Shown piece by piece: positions 1 to 7,083 of a DNA stretch of 8,554 nt (the stretch's first letter is position 1; every line of letters begins with the position of its first letter). Below the pieces are notes generated by a model. It saw only the letters and a program-made list of their open reading frames with translations, was not told where the DNA came from and did not search any database. This DNA is from Pseudomonadota bacterium (GTDB lineage Bacteria; Pseudomonadota; Alphaproteobacteria; UBA8366; GCA-2717185), in the NCBI GenBank assembly GCA_027619655.1, contig JAQCHR010000129.1, positions 1 to 8,554 on the forward strand. The letters are read 5' to 3'. A program made the translations under genes and the position numbers.

Positions 1-1
1 G

Positions 2-46
2 ATGACATGATATGGCGGGTTTTACGAAATCGAAAGCCTGATCCAT
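2..46 (-). CDS. Possible 5' end of a divergent gene leaving the window (partial)
   Basis: Reading leftwards from an ATG at 46-44, the minus strand is open for 15 codons to the window edge (MDQAFDFVKPAISCH). No Shine-Dalgarno sequence is visible before the ATG and the stretch is too short to judge coding character. It would be divergent from the lipoprotein gene. The fragment is not recognisable as any family, and chance openness over 45 nt is quite possible. Confidence 0.2.
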   Translation of the reverse strand, partial: MDQAFDFVKPAISCH

Positions 47-50
47 CAGG
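37..50. promoter_or_regulatory. Short perfect inverted repeat upstream of the lipoprotein gene
   Basis: CCTGAT-CC-ATCAGG is a perfect 6-bp inverted repeat with a 2-nt centre, 60 nt before the lipoprotein start. The centre is too short for a stable RNA hairpin, so a dimeric-regulator operator is the more natural reading. It also covers the possible ATG of a minus-strand gene leaving the window (46 down to 2). Only the symmetry is seen; an operator function is inference. Confidence 0.2.
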
Positions 51-96
51 AAATTTGCGTTTGGGGCGGGGTGACGCGGTGTTGCGTAACGAATTG

Positions 97-103
97 AAAA
101 GGA
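97..103 (+). promoter_or_regulatory. Ribosome binding site of the lipoprotein gene
   Basis: AAAAGGA ends 7 nt before the ATG at 111. This is a good Shine-Dalgarno match at normal spacing, and it fixes the start so that the lipoprotein signal peptide is complete. Confidence 0.6.
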
Positions 104-110
104 CGCGAAC

Positions 111-578
111 ATGAAAAAGATTGTTCCTCTGATTGTCTTGATCTTTGCCCTGGCTGCCTGTTCGGAAGGTCAGGGAAACAAACAGACGGGTGGAACGTTG
201 CTTGGTGCGGGCCTTGGCGCGCTTGCCGGATCGCAGATCGGCGGTGGCAGGGGGCAACTGGTCGCGGTCGCCGTCGGCGCCCTGGGCGGCGCCTTCCTGG
301 GCAGCGAGATCGGCAAGTCGCTTGACAAGGCGGATCGCGCCGCGATTGCCAATACCACTCATGAGGCGCTTGAAACCGGTCAGTCAGGCCAGCCTGTTAC
401 CTGGCGCAACCCGGATTCAGGCCACTACGGCAGCGTTACGCCCCAACCGGCCGTACAGACGGGCAGCGGCGAATACTGCCGGGAATATACGCAGACAAGC
501 CGGCCATCGCCAACCACCCAGCCGGCGCATGGCAGGGCGTGCCGGCAGCCGGACGGTACCTGGAAGATCGTCAACTAG
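111..578 (+). CDS. Glycine-zipper outer-membrane lipoprotein (17 kDa surface antigen family)
   Basis: The 155-aa protein is a probable lipoprotein of the Rickettsia 17 kDa surface antigen / glycine-zipper 2TM type. It begins with a short positive n-region (MKK), a hydrophobic stretch to about residue 16, and a lipobox L14-A15-A16-C17, so Cys17 should be lipidated after signal peptidase II cleavage. Residues about 27-70 are a glycine-rich zipper of alternating Gly and small or hydrophobic residues, which normally makes a tightly packed helical hairpin in the membrane. The C-terminal part carries the family pattern WRNPDSGHYGSV (98-109), two cysteines (123 and 144) and the terminal RQPDGTWKIVN. 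The role is probably structural, in the envelope; no enzymatic function is expected. It starts with a good ribosome binding site, and the co-chaperone gene follows after 45 nt. Family assignment is confident; the physiological role is not known. Confidence 0.85.
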   Translation: MKKIVPLIVLIFALAACSEGQGNKQTGGTLLGAGLGALAGSQIGGGRGQLVAVAVGALGGAFLGSEIGKSLDKADRAAIANTTHEALETGQSGQPVTWRNPDSGHYGSVTPQPAVQTGSGEYCREYTQTSRPSPTTQPAHGRACRQPDGTWKIVN

Positions 579-623
579 CGCATTTTTCCGTATCGGATAA
601 GGGTGGAATCTGGGCTCTGACGC

Positions 624-1499
624 ATGAAGGATCCGTATCAAATTCTCGGCATTTCGCCGACGGCGAGCGATGCTGAGCTGAAATCGGCCTACCGGAAGCT
701 TGCCAAGGAACTGCATCCCGACGTCAACCCCGGCGATACGATTGTGGAACAGCGCTTCAAGGAGGTGTCGTCCGCGTATCACATGCTGTCCGACAAGGAA
801 ACCCGCGGGAAATATGATCGCGGCGAAATCAACGCCGATGGCTCGCCGCGTATGAGCAACATGTTTCGCGGCGGTGGTCGCGCGGGTTCGGCGGCGGATT
901 TCGACGACCTTGTGGCGGATATGTTCGGCCGCCGGCGGCAGCGCCAGCCGGCCAAGGGGCAGGGGGTTACCTATTCCGTCACGGTACCGTTCTTGGAAGC
1001 GGGTCTGGGCGGCGTGCGGCGCATCCGGCTGCATGATGGCAAGCATCTGGAAGTGAATATCCCCGCCGCGACTAAGGACGGGGACAGCCTGCGGCTGAAG
1101 GGGCAGGGCATGCCCAGTCCGAATGGCGGTCCGAATGGCGATGCGTTCGTCGAAATACAGGTCAGCCGCCATCCCTTTTTTGTTCGCGATGGGCTGGATA
1201 TCCGTATCGACGTGCCGATTACCCTTTCGGAAGCCGTGTTGGGCGCCAAGATAAAGATACCGACCATTCATGGTCCGGTCAGTGTGACTGTGCCGCCGGG
1301 AACCAATACGGGCAAGACACTGCGATTGAAGGACAAGGGCATCGTGATCAAAAAGGGCGCTGACACGGAGTGCGGCAGCGAGTATGTACAATTGAAGGTC
1401 GTGCTGCCGGACGAGCCCGATTCCCGGCTACAGGAATTCGCTCGGGAATGGACCAGGGCCGGGGATTACAATGTTCGCCGAAAGGCCGGGCTGGAATAG
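624..1499 (+). CDS. J-domain co-chaperone, CbpA-like (DnaJ without zinc finger)
   Basis: The 291-aa cytoplasmic Hsp40 co-chaperone should stimulate DnaK ATPase and deliver unfolded clients. Residues 1-66 are a full J domain, with the HPD tripeptide that contacts DnaK at 31-33 and the KYDRG end at 63-67. Residues about 70-112 are a short G/F-like linker rich in Gly, Asp and Arg. From about 116 the DnaJ C-terminal substrate-binding domains follow (VTVPFLEAGLGG; IPAATKDGDSLRLKGQG; then RHPFFVRDGLDI and VPPGTNTGKTLRLKDKG). The CxxCxGxG zinc-finger repeats of true DnaJ are absent (one Cys, at 250), so this is the CbpA/DjlA-type class and not the DnaJ of the dnaK operon. No strong Shine-Dalgarno sequence is seen before the ATG, but a later start would cut the J domain. 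It may be co-transcribed with the upstream lipoprotein gene. Confidence 0.88.
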   Translation: MKDPYQILGISPTASDAELKSAYRKLAKELHPDVNPGDTIVEQRFKEVSSAYHMLSDKETRGKYDRGEINADGSPRMSNMFRGGGRAGSAADFDDLVADMFGRRRQRQPAKGQGVTYSVTVPFLEAGLGGVRRIRLHDGKHLEVNIPAATKDGDSLRLKGQGMPSPNGGPNGDAFVEIQVSRHPFFVRDGLDIRIDVPITLSEAVLGAKIKIPTIHGPVSVTVPPGTNTGKTLRLKDKGIVIKKGADTECGSEYVQLKVVLPDEPDSRLQEFAREWTRAGDYNVRRKAGLE

Positions 1500-1531
1500 C
1501 AGGAATTGGTTCGGAATTTGCGACGCTTGCC

Positions 1532-1561
1532 TTGGACGCGATAGGCGAGTGTTGGTAGGAT
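1532..1561 (+). promoter_or_regulatory. Candidate sigma-70 type promoter for fabI-aroC-sppA
   Basis: In the 94-nt gap before fabI, TTGGAC (1532-1537) and TAGGAT (1556-1561) stand 18 nt apart, which would put the transcription start near 1568 and leave a leader of about 25 nt. The -10 matches TATAAT at 4 of 6 positions. Placement directly before a tightly packed gene run supports it. It is a by-eye match only, and read-through from the J-protein gene is an alternative. Confidence 0.4.
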
Positions 1562-1593
1562 GGTCCGAATAACGGGCAGGGGACGGCAAGGGT

Positions 1594-2433
1594 ATGAGCG
1601 ACGTGCAACCGATAATGGCCGGCAAAAAAGGCCTGATAATGGGGGTCGCAAACGACCGGTCTCTTGCCTGGGGCATTGCCCGGGCGGCGGCGGCGCATGG
1701 GGCTAGGCTGGCATTTACATTCCAGGGCGATGCGCTTGAAAAACGGGTGCGGCCGCTGGCTGATTCGGTTCAGTCGGAACTGGTCATGCCGTGCGATGTG
1801 ACCGATGACGCCAGTATCGATGCGGTGTTTGAAACCATCGGTAAGGAATGGGGCGACCTGGATTTCGTCCTGCACGCGATTGCGTTTTCCGACAAGGACG
1901 AACTCAAGGGAAAATATATCGGGACAACCCGCGGCAATTTTATCCGGACCCTCGACATTTCCTGTTATTCGCTGACCAGCGTGGCGCAGCGCGCGGTGCG
2001 GCTGATGCCCAACGGCGGCAGTCTGCTGACGCTGACCTATTACGGCGCAGAGCGCGTGATGCCGCATTACAACGTCATGGGCGTTGCGAAGGCCGCGCTG
2101 GAAGCGAGTGTGAAATACCTGGCGGCGGATCTCGGTGCGGACGGCATTCGGGTCAATGCCATATCCGCCGGTCCGGTGAAAACGCTGGCGGCGTCGGGTA
2201 TTGGCGATTTCCGCTATATCCTGAAATGGAATGAATTGAATTCGCCGCTGCGCCGCAATGTCGGGCTCGACGAGGTCGGCAATGCCGGCATGTATCTGCT
2301 GAGCGACCTCAGCAGCGGCGTGACCGGCGAAATCCACCATGTTGATTGCGGCTACAATACGGTTGGCATGGTCGCGGTCGATGCGGCGGAGGAGGTCTCC
2401 GAATTACTGGCGGGGATCAAGGGCAAGTCCTGA
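1594..2433 (+). CDS. fabI: Enoyl-[acyl-carrier-protein] reductase (NADH), FabI
   Basis: The 279-aa protein should catalyse the last step of each fatty-acid elongation cycle, reducing trans-2-enoyl-ACP with NADH in the cytoplasm. It belongs to the short-chain dehydrogenase superfamily. The FabI-type nucleotide-binding motif G-x5-S-x-A-x-G is at 17-27. The FabI catalytic pattern Y-x6-Y-x6-K is in the usual spacing class: Tyr149/Tyr150 before GAERV, then Tyr159 and Lys166 in YNVMGVAK. Further family stretches are RVNAISAGPVKTLAASGI (186-203) and the C-terminal SSGVTGEIHHVDCGYN. Where E. coli FabI has Gly93 (HSIGF), this protein has Ala97 (HAIAF), the position linked to triclosan and diazaborine resistance. 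AGGGGA at 1578-1583 is a plausible ribosome binding site. aroC follows after 21 nt, suggesting co-transcription. Confidence 0.95.
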   Translation: MSDVQPIMAGKKGLIMGVANDRSLAWGIARAAAAHGARLAFTFQGDALEKRVRPLADSVQSELVMPCDVTDDASIDAVFETIGKEWGDLDFVLHAIAFSDKDELKGKYIGTTRGNFIRTLDISCYSLTSVAQRAVRLMPNGGSLLTLTYYGAERVMPHYNVMGVAKAALEASVKYLAADLGADGIRVNAISAGPVKTLAASGIGDFRYILKWNELNSPLRRNVGLDEVGNAGMYLLSDLSSGVTGEIHHVDCGYNTVGMVAVDAAEEVSELLAGIKGKS

Positions 2434-2454
2434 AAGCGATAGACGGGTTCCGCG

Positions 2455-3528
2455 ATGTCGGCGAATAGTTTCGGTGACCTGTTTCGTGTCACGACCTGGG
2501 GCGAAAGCCACGGGCCGGCCATCGGTTGCGTGGTGGATGGCGTGCCGCCGCTGATTCCGATCAGCGAGCCGGATATTCAGTTTTCCCTGGACCAGCGCCG
2601 CCCCGGACAGAACCGCTTCACGACCCAGCGCCGCGAACCGGACAGCGTGAAAATCCTGTCGGGTGTGTTTGACGGGGTGACCACGGGTACGCCGATTGGC
2701 CTGATGATCGAGAATGTCGATCAGCGGTCGCGGGACTATGGCGAGATCATGGACCGGTTCCGTCCAGGCCACGCGGATTACACCTACTGGAAAAAATACG
2801 GCATCCGGGATTATCGCGGCGGCGGCCGCTCTTCCGCCCGTGAAACGGCGATGCGGGTTGCCGCAGGCGCGATCGCGCGCAAGGTGCTGGGAGACCGCAT
2901 ATCGATCCGCGGCGCCCTGGTGCAGATGGGGCCGCATGTCATTGATCGTGCGCGATGGGACTGGGCTGAGGTGTCGAACAACCCGTTCTGGTGCCCGGAT
3001 CCGGTTGTCGCGGCGCAATGGGAGGGTTTCCTGGGCGAAATCCGCAAATCCGGATCCTCGACCGGCGCCGTGATCGAAATCGTGATCTCCGGCGTGCCGG
3101 CCGGCTGGGGGGCGCCGGTCTATGGCAAGCTTGATGCCGATATCGCCGGCGCGATGATGAGCATCAATGCGGTAAAAGGCGTAGAGATCGGTGCCGGATT
3201 TGCGGCAGCGGCATTGTCGGGGGAGGACAACGCCGACGAAATGCGGATGGGCAATGATGGCGACGTGCGGTTTCTATCGAACTCGGCCGGCGGCATCCTC
3301 GGCGGCATTTCGTCCGGGCAGGATATCGTCGTCCGGTTTGCAGTCAAACCCACCAGTTCCATCCTGACCCCGCGGAAAACGGTGACCGTCGACGGCGCGG
3401 AAACCGAAATTTCCACCAAGGGTCGGCACGACCCCTGCGTCGGAATTCGTGCGGTGCCGGTCGGCGAGGCGATGATGGCCTGCGTGCTGGCCGACCACAT
3501 GCTAAGGCATCGGGCGCAATGCGGCTGA
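2455..3528 (+). CDS. aroC: Chorismate synthase
   Basis: The 357-aa enzyme catalyses the last step of the shikimate pathway, 5-enolpyruvylshikimate-3-phosphate to chorismate, needing reduced FMN and releasing phosphate. The length is normal for the bacterial monofunctional type. All three family signatures are visible: GESHGPAIG (16-24, with the conserved His19), the Arg-rich GGGRSSARETAMR (122-134), and GRHDPCVGIRAVPVGEAM (323-340). DQRRPGQNR (46-54) and RPGHADYTYWKKYG (103-116, with His106) are further active-site and FMN-binding stretches. The ribosome binding site is weak, as often for a downstream cistron 21 nt after fabI. The last 10 nt overlap the start of sppA. Nothing suggests degradation. 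Confidence 0.96.
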   Translation: MSANSFGDLFRVTTWGESHGPAIGCVVDGVPPLIPISEPDIQFSLDQRRPGQNRFTTQRREPDSVKILSGVFDGVTTGTPIGLMIENVDQRSRDYGEIMDRFRPGHADYTYWKKYGIRDYRGGGRSSARETAMRVAAGAIARKVLGDRISIRGALVQMGPHVIDRARWDWAEVSNNPFWCPDPVVAAQWEGFLGEIRKSGSSTGAVIEIVISGVPAGWGAPVYGKLDADIAGAMMSINAVKGVEIGAGFAAAALSGEDNADEMRMGNDGDVRFLSNSAGGILGGISSGQDIVVRFAVKPTSSILTPRKTVTVDGAETEISTKGRHDPCVGIRAVPVGEAMMACVLADHMLRHRAQCG

Positions 3529-5315
3529 TCGGCCGGATTTTCCTCTGGTGCTTCGCCGTCATCGGCTTCGGCGCTGTCGCAGTCGCAGTGACCGGTATCG
3601 CCGTCGCGGTATTTTTTGTGTCCAAAGCGCCGGATCTGCCGGAACGTGTCGTTCTCAGGCTCGACCTTGAGGGCGGCATTGGCGACGGTCGCTTGGGGCG
3701 TCCCTGGGATGACTTGTTCGACCGGAAGGTCGTTTCGCTGCACGACGTCATCGCCGTCCTGCAGCGGGCCGCGAAGGACGAGCGTGTTGCCGGCATCGCC
3801 GTGCAGCTCAGCGACGCGCCCATAGGCATTGTCGCGGCGCAGGAGCTGCGCCAGGGCATCGCCGAATTCCGGGCCAGCGGCAAATTTGCGATGGGCTTTG
3901 CCGCAAGCTTCGATGGCCCCGGCAATGTGATGTCGCGCTACTTGCTCGCATCCGCCCTGGATAGCGTCTGGATGCAGCCATCCGGGACTCTGGCCCTGAC
4001 CGGTATTGCACTGGAAATGCCGTTTATCAAGGATGCCCTTGAGACCGTCGGCGTTCAGGCGGAATTCGAGCAGCGTCATGAATATAAATCCGCCGCCGAG
4101 CTTTTTACCCGCTCCGGTATGAGCCAACCGGCCCGGCAGTCGCTGGAAGGGGTGGTGCAGACATGGATGCGGCAGATTCTGGACGGCATCGCCGCCGACC
4201 GGAAAATTCCGATGAAACAGTTGCGCGGTCTCGTGGATCGCGCGCCGCTGCTGGCGGAAGATGCGCATGAACACGGGTTGATCAATGTCCTGGGATACCA
4301 GGACGGGTTCGAGGCGGCGGTGCGGGCACGTGCCGGGAGCGGCGCGGTCGTCATGAATCTGGACGCCTATGCCGGCAGCCTCGCGCCGCTGCCGGATCCC
4401 GCAGCAAATGTTGCCCTGATTTATGGTGTCGGGCCGATCGAAGACGGCCGGGGTGAAAACGATGTCTTTTCCGACGAAACATTTTCCGCCGCGGCCTTTA
4501 ACAAGGCGCTGGCCCGGGCCGCCGGCGACCCTGCAATCCGCGCCATAATCTTGCGGATTGACAGCCCGGGCGGTTCGTATGTCGCATCCGATTCCGTTCG
4601 CCGGGCCGTGATGCAGGCGCGCGAAAATGGCAAGGTCGTGATCGCATCCATGGGGGCCTATGCCGCGTCCGGCGGTTATTTTGCCGCAATGGCCGCGGAC
4701 AGAATCGTCGCCCAGCCGGGAACGCTGACCGGGTCTATTGGCGTCTTTGGCGGAAAATTCGCGACGGAGGCTCTCTGGCAGAAACTCGGTGTCAACTGGG
4801 CCCAGGTCAATACCGGCGGCAACGCCGGTATGTGGAGCGGGATTCGACCGTTCTCTCCTGACGCGGCGGCGCGGCACCGTGCGATCATCGACGCCATTTA
4901 CACGGATTTCACGAATAAGGTTGCCGCCGACCGGAATATCCCGGCGGAACGGATCGATGCCGTTGCGCGGGGACGGGTCTGGACGGGTGAGGATGCCCGG
5001 GCGGTCGGCCTTGTCGATGCGCTGGGTGGCCTGACCACTGCGCTCGAACTTGCGCGGGAGTTACTGGGGCTGCCGAAAGACGCGGTGCTCGCGGTTACGG
5101 TGTTGCCCGAAAGGCGGTCGCCGCTGGATCGCGCGCTGTCGCTGCTGGAACAGGGCGGGTCCATTTCCGAAATCGCGGCCGCGCTGGTCGGCCATGTGCA
5201 GACCGATCCGTACGCCGCGGTCTTGCGGAAACTGGAACCGGTGACCGGGGATCTTGGCGTTTTTCGGTCGCCGGCTGGCGTGCTGCAGATGCCGGCAATC
5301 CGGATAGCGCGCTAA
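3519..5315 (+). CDS. sppA: Signal peptide peptidase SppA, long (67K) form
   Basis: The 598-aa inner-membrane serine protease should digest signal peptides left after secretion. An N-terminal membrane segment spans about residues 7-34, with the rest expected on the periplasmic side. It is the two-domain form, close in length to E. coli SppA. The N-terminal domain supplies the general-base Lys190 (HEYKSAAELF, matching E. coli Lys209). The C-terminal domain supplies the nucleophile Ser384 (YAASGGYF, matching E. coli Ser409), preceded by RIDSPGGS (346-353) and followed by GTLTGSIGVFGGK (401-413). Both catalytic residues are present, so it should be active. The ATG lies inside the end of aroC (10-nt overlap, ATGCGGCTGA) with AAGG at 3504-3507 as a possible ribosome binding site, pointing to translational coupling. 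Its stop overlaps the stop of the convergent tlyA. Confidence 0.93.
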   Translation: MRLIGRIFLWCFAVIGFGAVAVAVTGIAVAVFFVSKAPDLPERVVLRLDLEGGIGDGRLGRPWDDLFDRKVVSLHDVIAVLQRAAKDERVAGIAVQLSDAPIGIVAAQELRQGIAEFRASGKFAMGFAASFDGPGNVMSRYLLASALDSVWMQPSGTLALTGIALEMPFIKDALETVGVQAEFEQRHEYKSAAELFTRSGMSQPARQSLEGVVQTWMRQILDGIAADRKIPMKQLRGLVDRAPLLAEDAHEHGLINVLGYQDGFEAAVRARAGSGAVVMNLDAYAGSLAPLPDPAANVALIYGVGPIEDGRGENDVFSDETFSAAAFNKALARAAGDPAIRAIILRIDSPGGSYVASDSVRRAVMQARENGKVVIASMGAYAASGGYFAAMAADRIVAQPGTLTGSIGVFGGKFATEALWQKLGVNWAQVNTGGNAGMWSGIRPFSPDAAARHRAIIDAIYTDFTNKVAADRNIPAERIDAVARGRVWTGEDARAVGLVDALGGLTTALELARELLGLPKDAVLAVTVLPERRSPLDRALSLLEQGGSISEIAAALVGHVQTDPYAAVLRKLEPVTGDLGVFRSPAGVLQMPAIRIAR

Positions 5316-6097
5316 ACCGGCGTATCCGTGTCGTCCCGCGCGGCGGCGACCAGATATTCAATATTGCCCTTCGCGCCGGTAATCGGGCTTTCCGTGATGC
5401 CGAGAACCGACCAGCCGGGCTGACTTTCCAGCCATTGCGTCACAAAATCACAGGCGTCACGGCGCCGTGCCGGGTCGCGAACGATGCCGCCCTTGCCGAT
5501 GGCGGCCCGATCCAGCTGAAACTGCGGCTTGATCAGGGCGATCAGGGGTGCGCCCGGTGCGGCGAGGGCCATAGGCGCGGGCAGGATTTTTTCCAGGCCG
5601 ATAAAACTCGCGTCGCAAACGATGAGGCCGACGGGATCGGCGATGTTCTGTCGCGTCAAATGTCGGGCATTAACGCCTTCCATGACCGTAACCCGCTCGT
5701 CCTCGCGCAGCTTCCACGCCAATTGACCGCGCCCGACATCGATTGCGACAACGCCGGCGGCGTCTCGCGACAGCAGGACGTCGGTGAAGCCACCCGTAGA
5801 GGCGCCAATATCCAGGCAATGCAGGCCTTTGGGGTCGATGGAAAAATGGTCCAGCGCACGGACCAGTTTCAGTCCGCCTCTCGAGACCCAGGGATGGTCC
5901 GGCCCGCGTAGGGTCAGCGGCGCGTCGGCGCTCAGCGTGTCTCCGGCCTTGTCGATTCGGCGCTCGCCGGAATAGACCAGTCCCGCCATGATCGATGCCT
6001 GCGCACGGGTGCGGCTTTCAACCAGTTCCCGTTCGAGCAGGAGAACATCCGCACGAACCCGTTTCGCGGGCGCAATCTTGCCGGAACGCTCTCTCAA
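5312..6097 (-). CDS. tlyA: TlyA-family rRNA (cytidine-2'-O)-methyltransferase
   Basis: The 261-aa protein is expected to 2'-O-methylate ribosomal RNA cytidines using S-adenosylmethionine; the family was first named haemolysin TlyA. An S4-type RNA-binding domain covers about residues 14-60 (VRADVLLLERELVESRTRAQ). The FtsJ/RrmJ-like methyltransferase follows, with SRGGLKL (72-78), the SAM-binding LDIGASTGGFTD (95-106), CDASFIGLEKILP (161-173), KPQFQ (190-194) and GNIEYL (244-249). The reading frame begins at TTG (6097-6095); AGTAGG (6111-6106) lies 8 nt upstream and could serve it. An ATG at 6114-6112 lies 17 nt upstream, out of frame by one base across an A6 run, and one more A would give MSRPKKLRERS. 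No ATG or GTG downstream keeps the S4 domain whole. In many alphaproteobacteria tlyA follows dxs; here no dxs is adjacent and the upstream side is AT-rich DNA. Confidence 0.9.
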   Translation of the reverse strand: MRERSGKIAPAKRVRADVLLLERELVESRTRAQASIMAGLVYSGERRIDKAGDTLSADAPLTLRGPDHPWVSRGGLKLVRALDHFSIDPKGLHCLDIGASTGGFTDVLLSRDAAGVVAIDVGRGQLAWKLREDERVTVMEGVNARHLTRQNIADPVGLIVCDASFIGLEKILPAPMALAAPGAPLIALIKPQFQLDRAAIGKGGIVRDPARRRDACDFVTQWLESQPGWSVLGITESPITGAKGNIEYLVAAARDDTDTPV

Positions 6098-6522
6098 TTT
6101 TTTGGCCTACTCATGGTTGGGTATCCGCCTCGGTTCGACATCTGCGCAGGGGCAGGTACGGTGCAACCGAAATAAATATTGCAGACGTACTATACAATTT
6201 TGCAATTCCCGGTACAGTTATCTAGGCAATGGGTGGGGCAACGTTTCACGATGGTCCTGGCGAAAGAAAAGGGCAGGCATCGTGAGGGGGCATTGAGTTT
6301 CTGAAAAGAAATCGAACAGGTGTTGTTCAGTTGATATGCAACATCCTTTGGGGTGTATTGTAATATATAGTGATTTAGTTGAATAACGGCCATTTTGGAA
6401 TTGATATAAACGCAATAATCCTATTGTTATATTTATTCTTTGACTGAATATTTTTCTTTTCCAAATTACGGTGCGAAAATAAGAATTCATTTTATGGCAT
6501 ATTGTAATCTATTCGGCTCATT
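6098..6522. other. AT-rich intergenic region between tlyA and the PAS-like cluster
   Basis: These 425 nt separate the divergent tlyA and paralogue A. The part beyond about 6160 is strikingly AT-rich; lines 6361-6420 and 6421-6480 have 16 and 15 G or C in 60 by hand count, against 36 in 60 in the line at 3301 inside aroC. No convincing coding frame is present on either strand. It holds two copies of ATTGTAATMTA (6357-6367, 6501-6511), a small inverted repeat CAATA-ATCC-TATTG (6413-6426) and weak promoter-like hexamers such as TTGACT at 6440-6445. The composition fits a regulatory region, an insertion boundary, or both. Confidence 0.6.
6189..6194 (-). promoter_or_regulatory. Possible -10 element upstream of tlyA
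   Basis: On the minus strand TATAGT (4 of 6 with TATAAT) sits about 90 nt upstream of the tlyA start, immediately after AAAATTGTA. No convincing -35 hexamer is found at 16-18 nt. It is the best candidate I can see for tlyA transcription, but a weak one in AT-rich DNA. Confidence 0.2.
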
Positions 6523-7065
6523 ATGGAAAAAATACTAGAAACAGTACTTGGCAGAGAGGGTGGCGATGTACAAAAAAGAGTATTGTATGATCTGGTAGCC
6601 ATTGAGACGCGAGAAGCGGATACATTACTCGATTTTTTGCATTACTATTGGAGCGCGCTCATCGGCGTGGGATCGAAAGTTCCGAGAATTTCCGATTTTC
6701 AGGTTGAAAGCATTCTTCAGCCGGCCGCCCGGGAATATACCGGGTGGATCGATACGACGCCTGACGACCCTCGATACTTCGTGATTCATCATGATCCGTC
6801 GCTGCAGACGCCCGGAATCGGCGAAGAATATGGTAATGTTCGCCTGCTGGACCTGCCGAATAAGATGCATTCCAACTCGCTTGTTCTTGAGTTTTTGCGT
6901 TGCAAGCGCTGGAAAACGCCTCTTTACCATGAAATCGATCAGCGGATTGGCGGCATCAGGCGGCATTACACAAGGCTGCTGTTGCCGCTGGCCAATGACA
7001 AGGGCGAAGTAACGTGGATATTTTTTGGCTTCCGGTTAATCTCCCGCGTATCGGTATCTTCGTAA
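6523..7065 (+). CDS. PAS_5-like single-domain protein, paralogue A
   Basis: The 180-aa soluble protein has no signal peptide, membrane segment or visible output domain. Its layout resembles the alphaproteobacterial PAS_5 family: an N-terminal helical part ending in HYYW (40-43), then VPRISDF, a middle stretch WIDTTPDDPRYFVIHH, and a C-terminal strand pair HYTRLLLPLANDKGEV leading to FRLIS. It is clearly paralogous to the two genes downstream. Against C it aligns without a gap from Met1 to Trp43, sharing G13-x-D15-x-Q17-x-R19 and R30-E31, which supports this ATG although no clear ribosome binding site precedes it. YHEIDQ in the C-terminal third is shared with B. A sensory or ligand-binding role is inference from the PAS-type resemblance; the ligand and partner are unknown. 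The start is more AT-rich than the housekeeping genes. An intrinsic terminator follows closely. Confidence 0.75.
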   Translation: MEKILETVLGREGGDVQKRVLYDLVAIETREADTLLDFLHYYWSALIGVGSKVPRISDFQVESILQPAAREYTGWIDTTPDDPRYFVIHHDPSLQTPGIGEEYGNVRLLDLPNKMHSNSLVLEFLRCKRWKTPLYHEIDQRIGGIRRHYTRLLLPLANDKGEVTWIFFGFRLISRVSVSS

Positions 7066-7083
7066 CCCCATATCTGTCCGTCG

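Noticed and set aside
417..1391. 324-codon antisense frame across the lipoprotein and J-protein genes
   Set aside because: It is a shadow of the codon bias of the J-protein gene, with no domain-like features, and it crosses the intergenic gap.
1348..2340. 330-codon antisense frame opposite fabI
   Set aside because: It is a shadow of fabI, whose catalytic and cofactor motifs are complete; its His- and Arg-rich composition is not protein-like.
3120..4877. 585-codon open frame antisense to aroC and sppA
   Set aside because: It lies fully opposite two strongly supported genes with intact motifs. Long antisense frames are expected in GC-rich coding DNA, and the translation (rich in Arg, His, Gly, Pro, no hydrophobic core) matches no family.
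6413..6426. CAATA-ATCC-TATTG as a terminator or riboswitch element
   Set aside because: The 5-bp AT-rich stem is too weak for an intrinsic terminator and there is no adjacent U-tract or larger fold around it.
6440..6468. TTGACT and AAATTA at 17-nt spacing as a promoter for paralogue A
   Set aside because: The -10 matches only 3 of 6, and such pairs are frequent in DNA of about 25% GC. I could not choose one promoter for A with confidence.
6218..6490. 90-codon minus-strand frame in the AT-rich intergenic region
   Set aside because: It has no ribosome binding site, no recognisable domain, and a composition that follows the AT-rich DNA. It would also occupy the likely control region of tlyA and paralogue A.
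6494..6538. 14-codon upstream frame (MAYCNLFGSLWKKY) overlapping the start of paralogue A
   Set aside because: It could be a leader peptide, but it has no ribosome binding site, no attenuator-like hairpins follow, and frames this short are common by chance.
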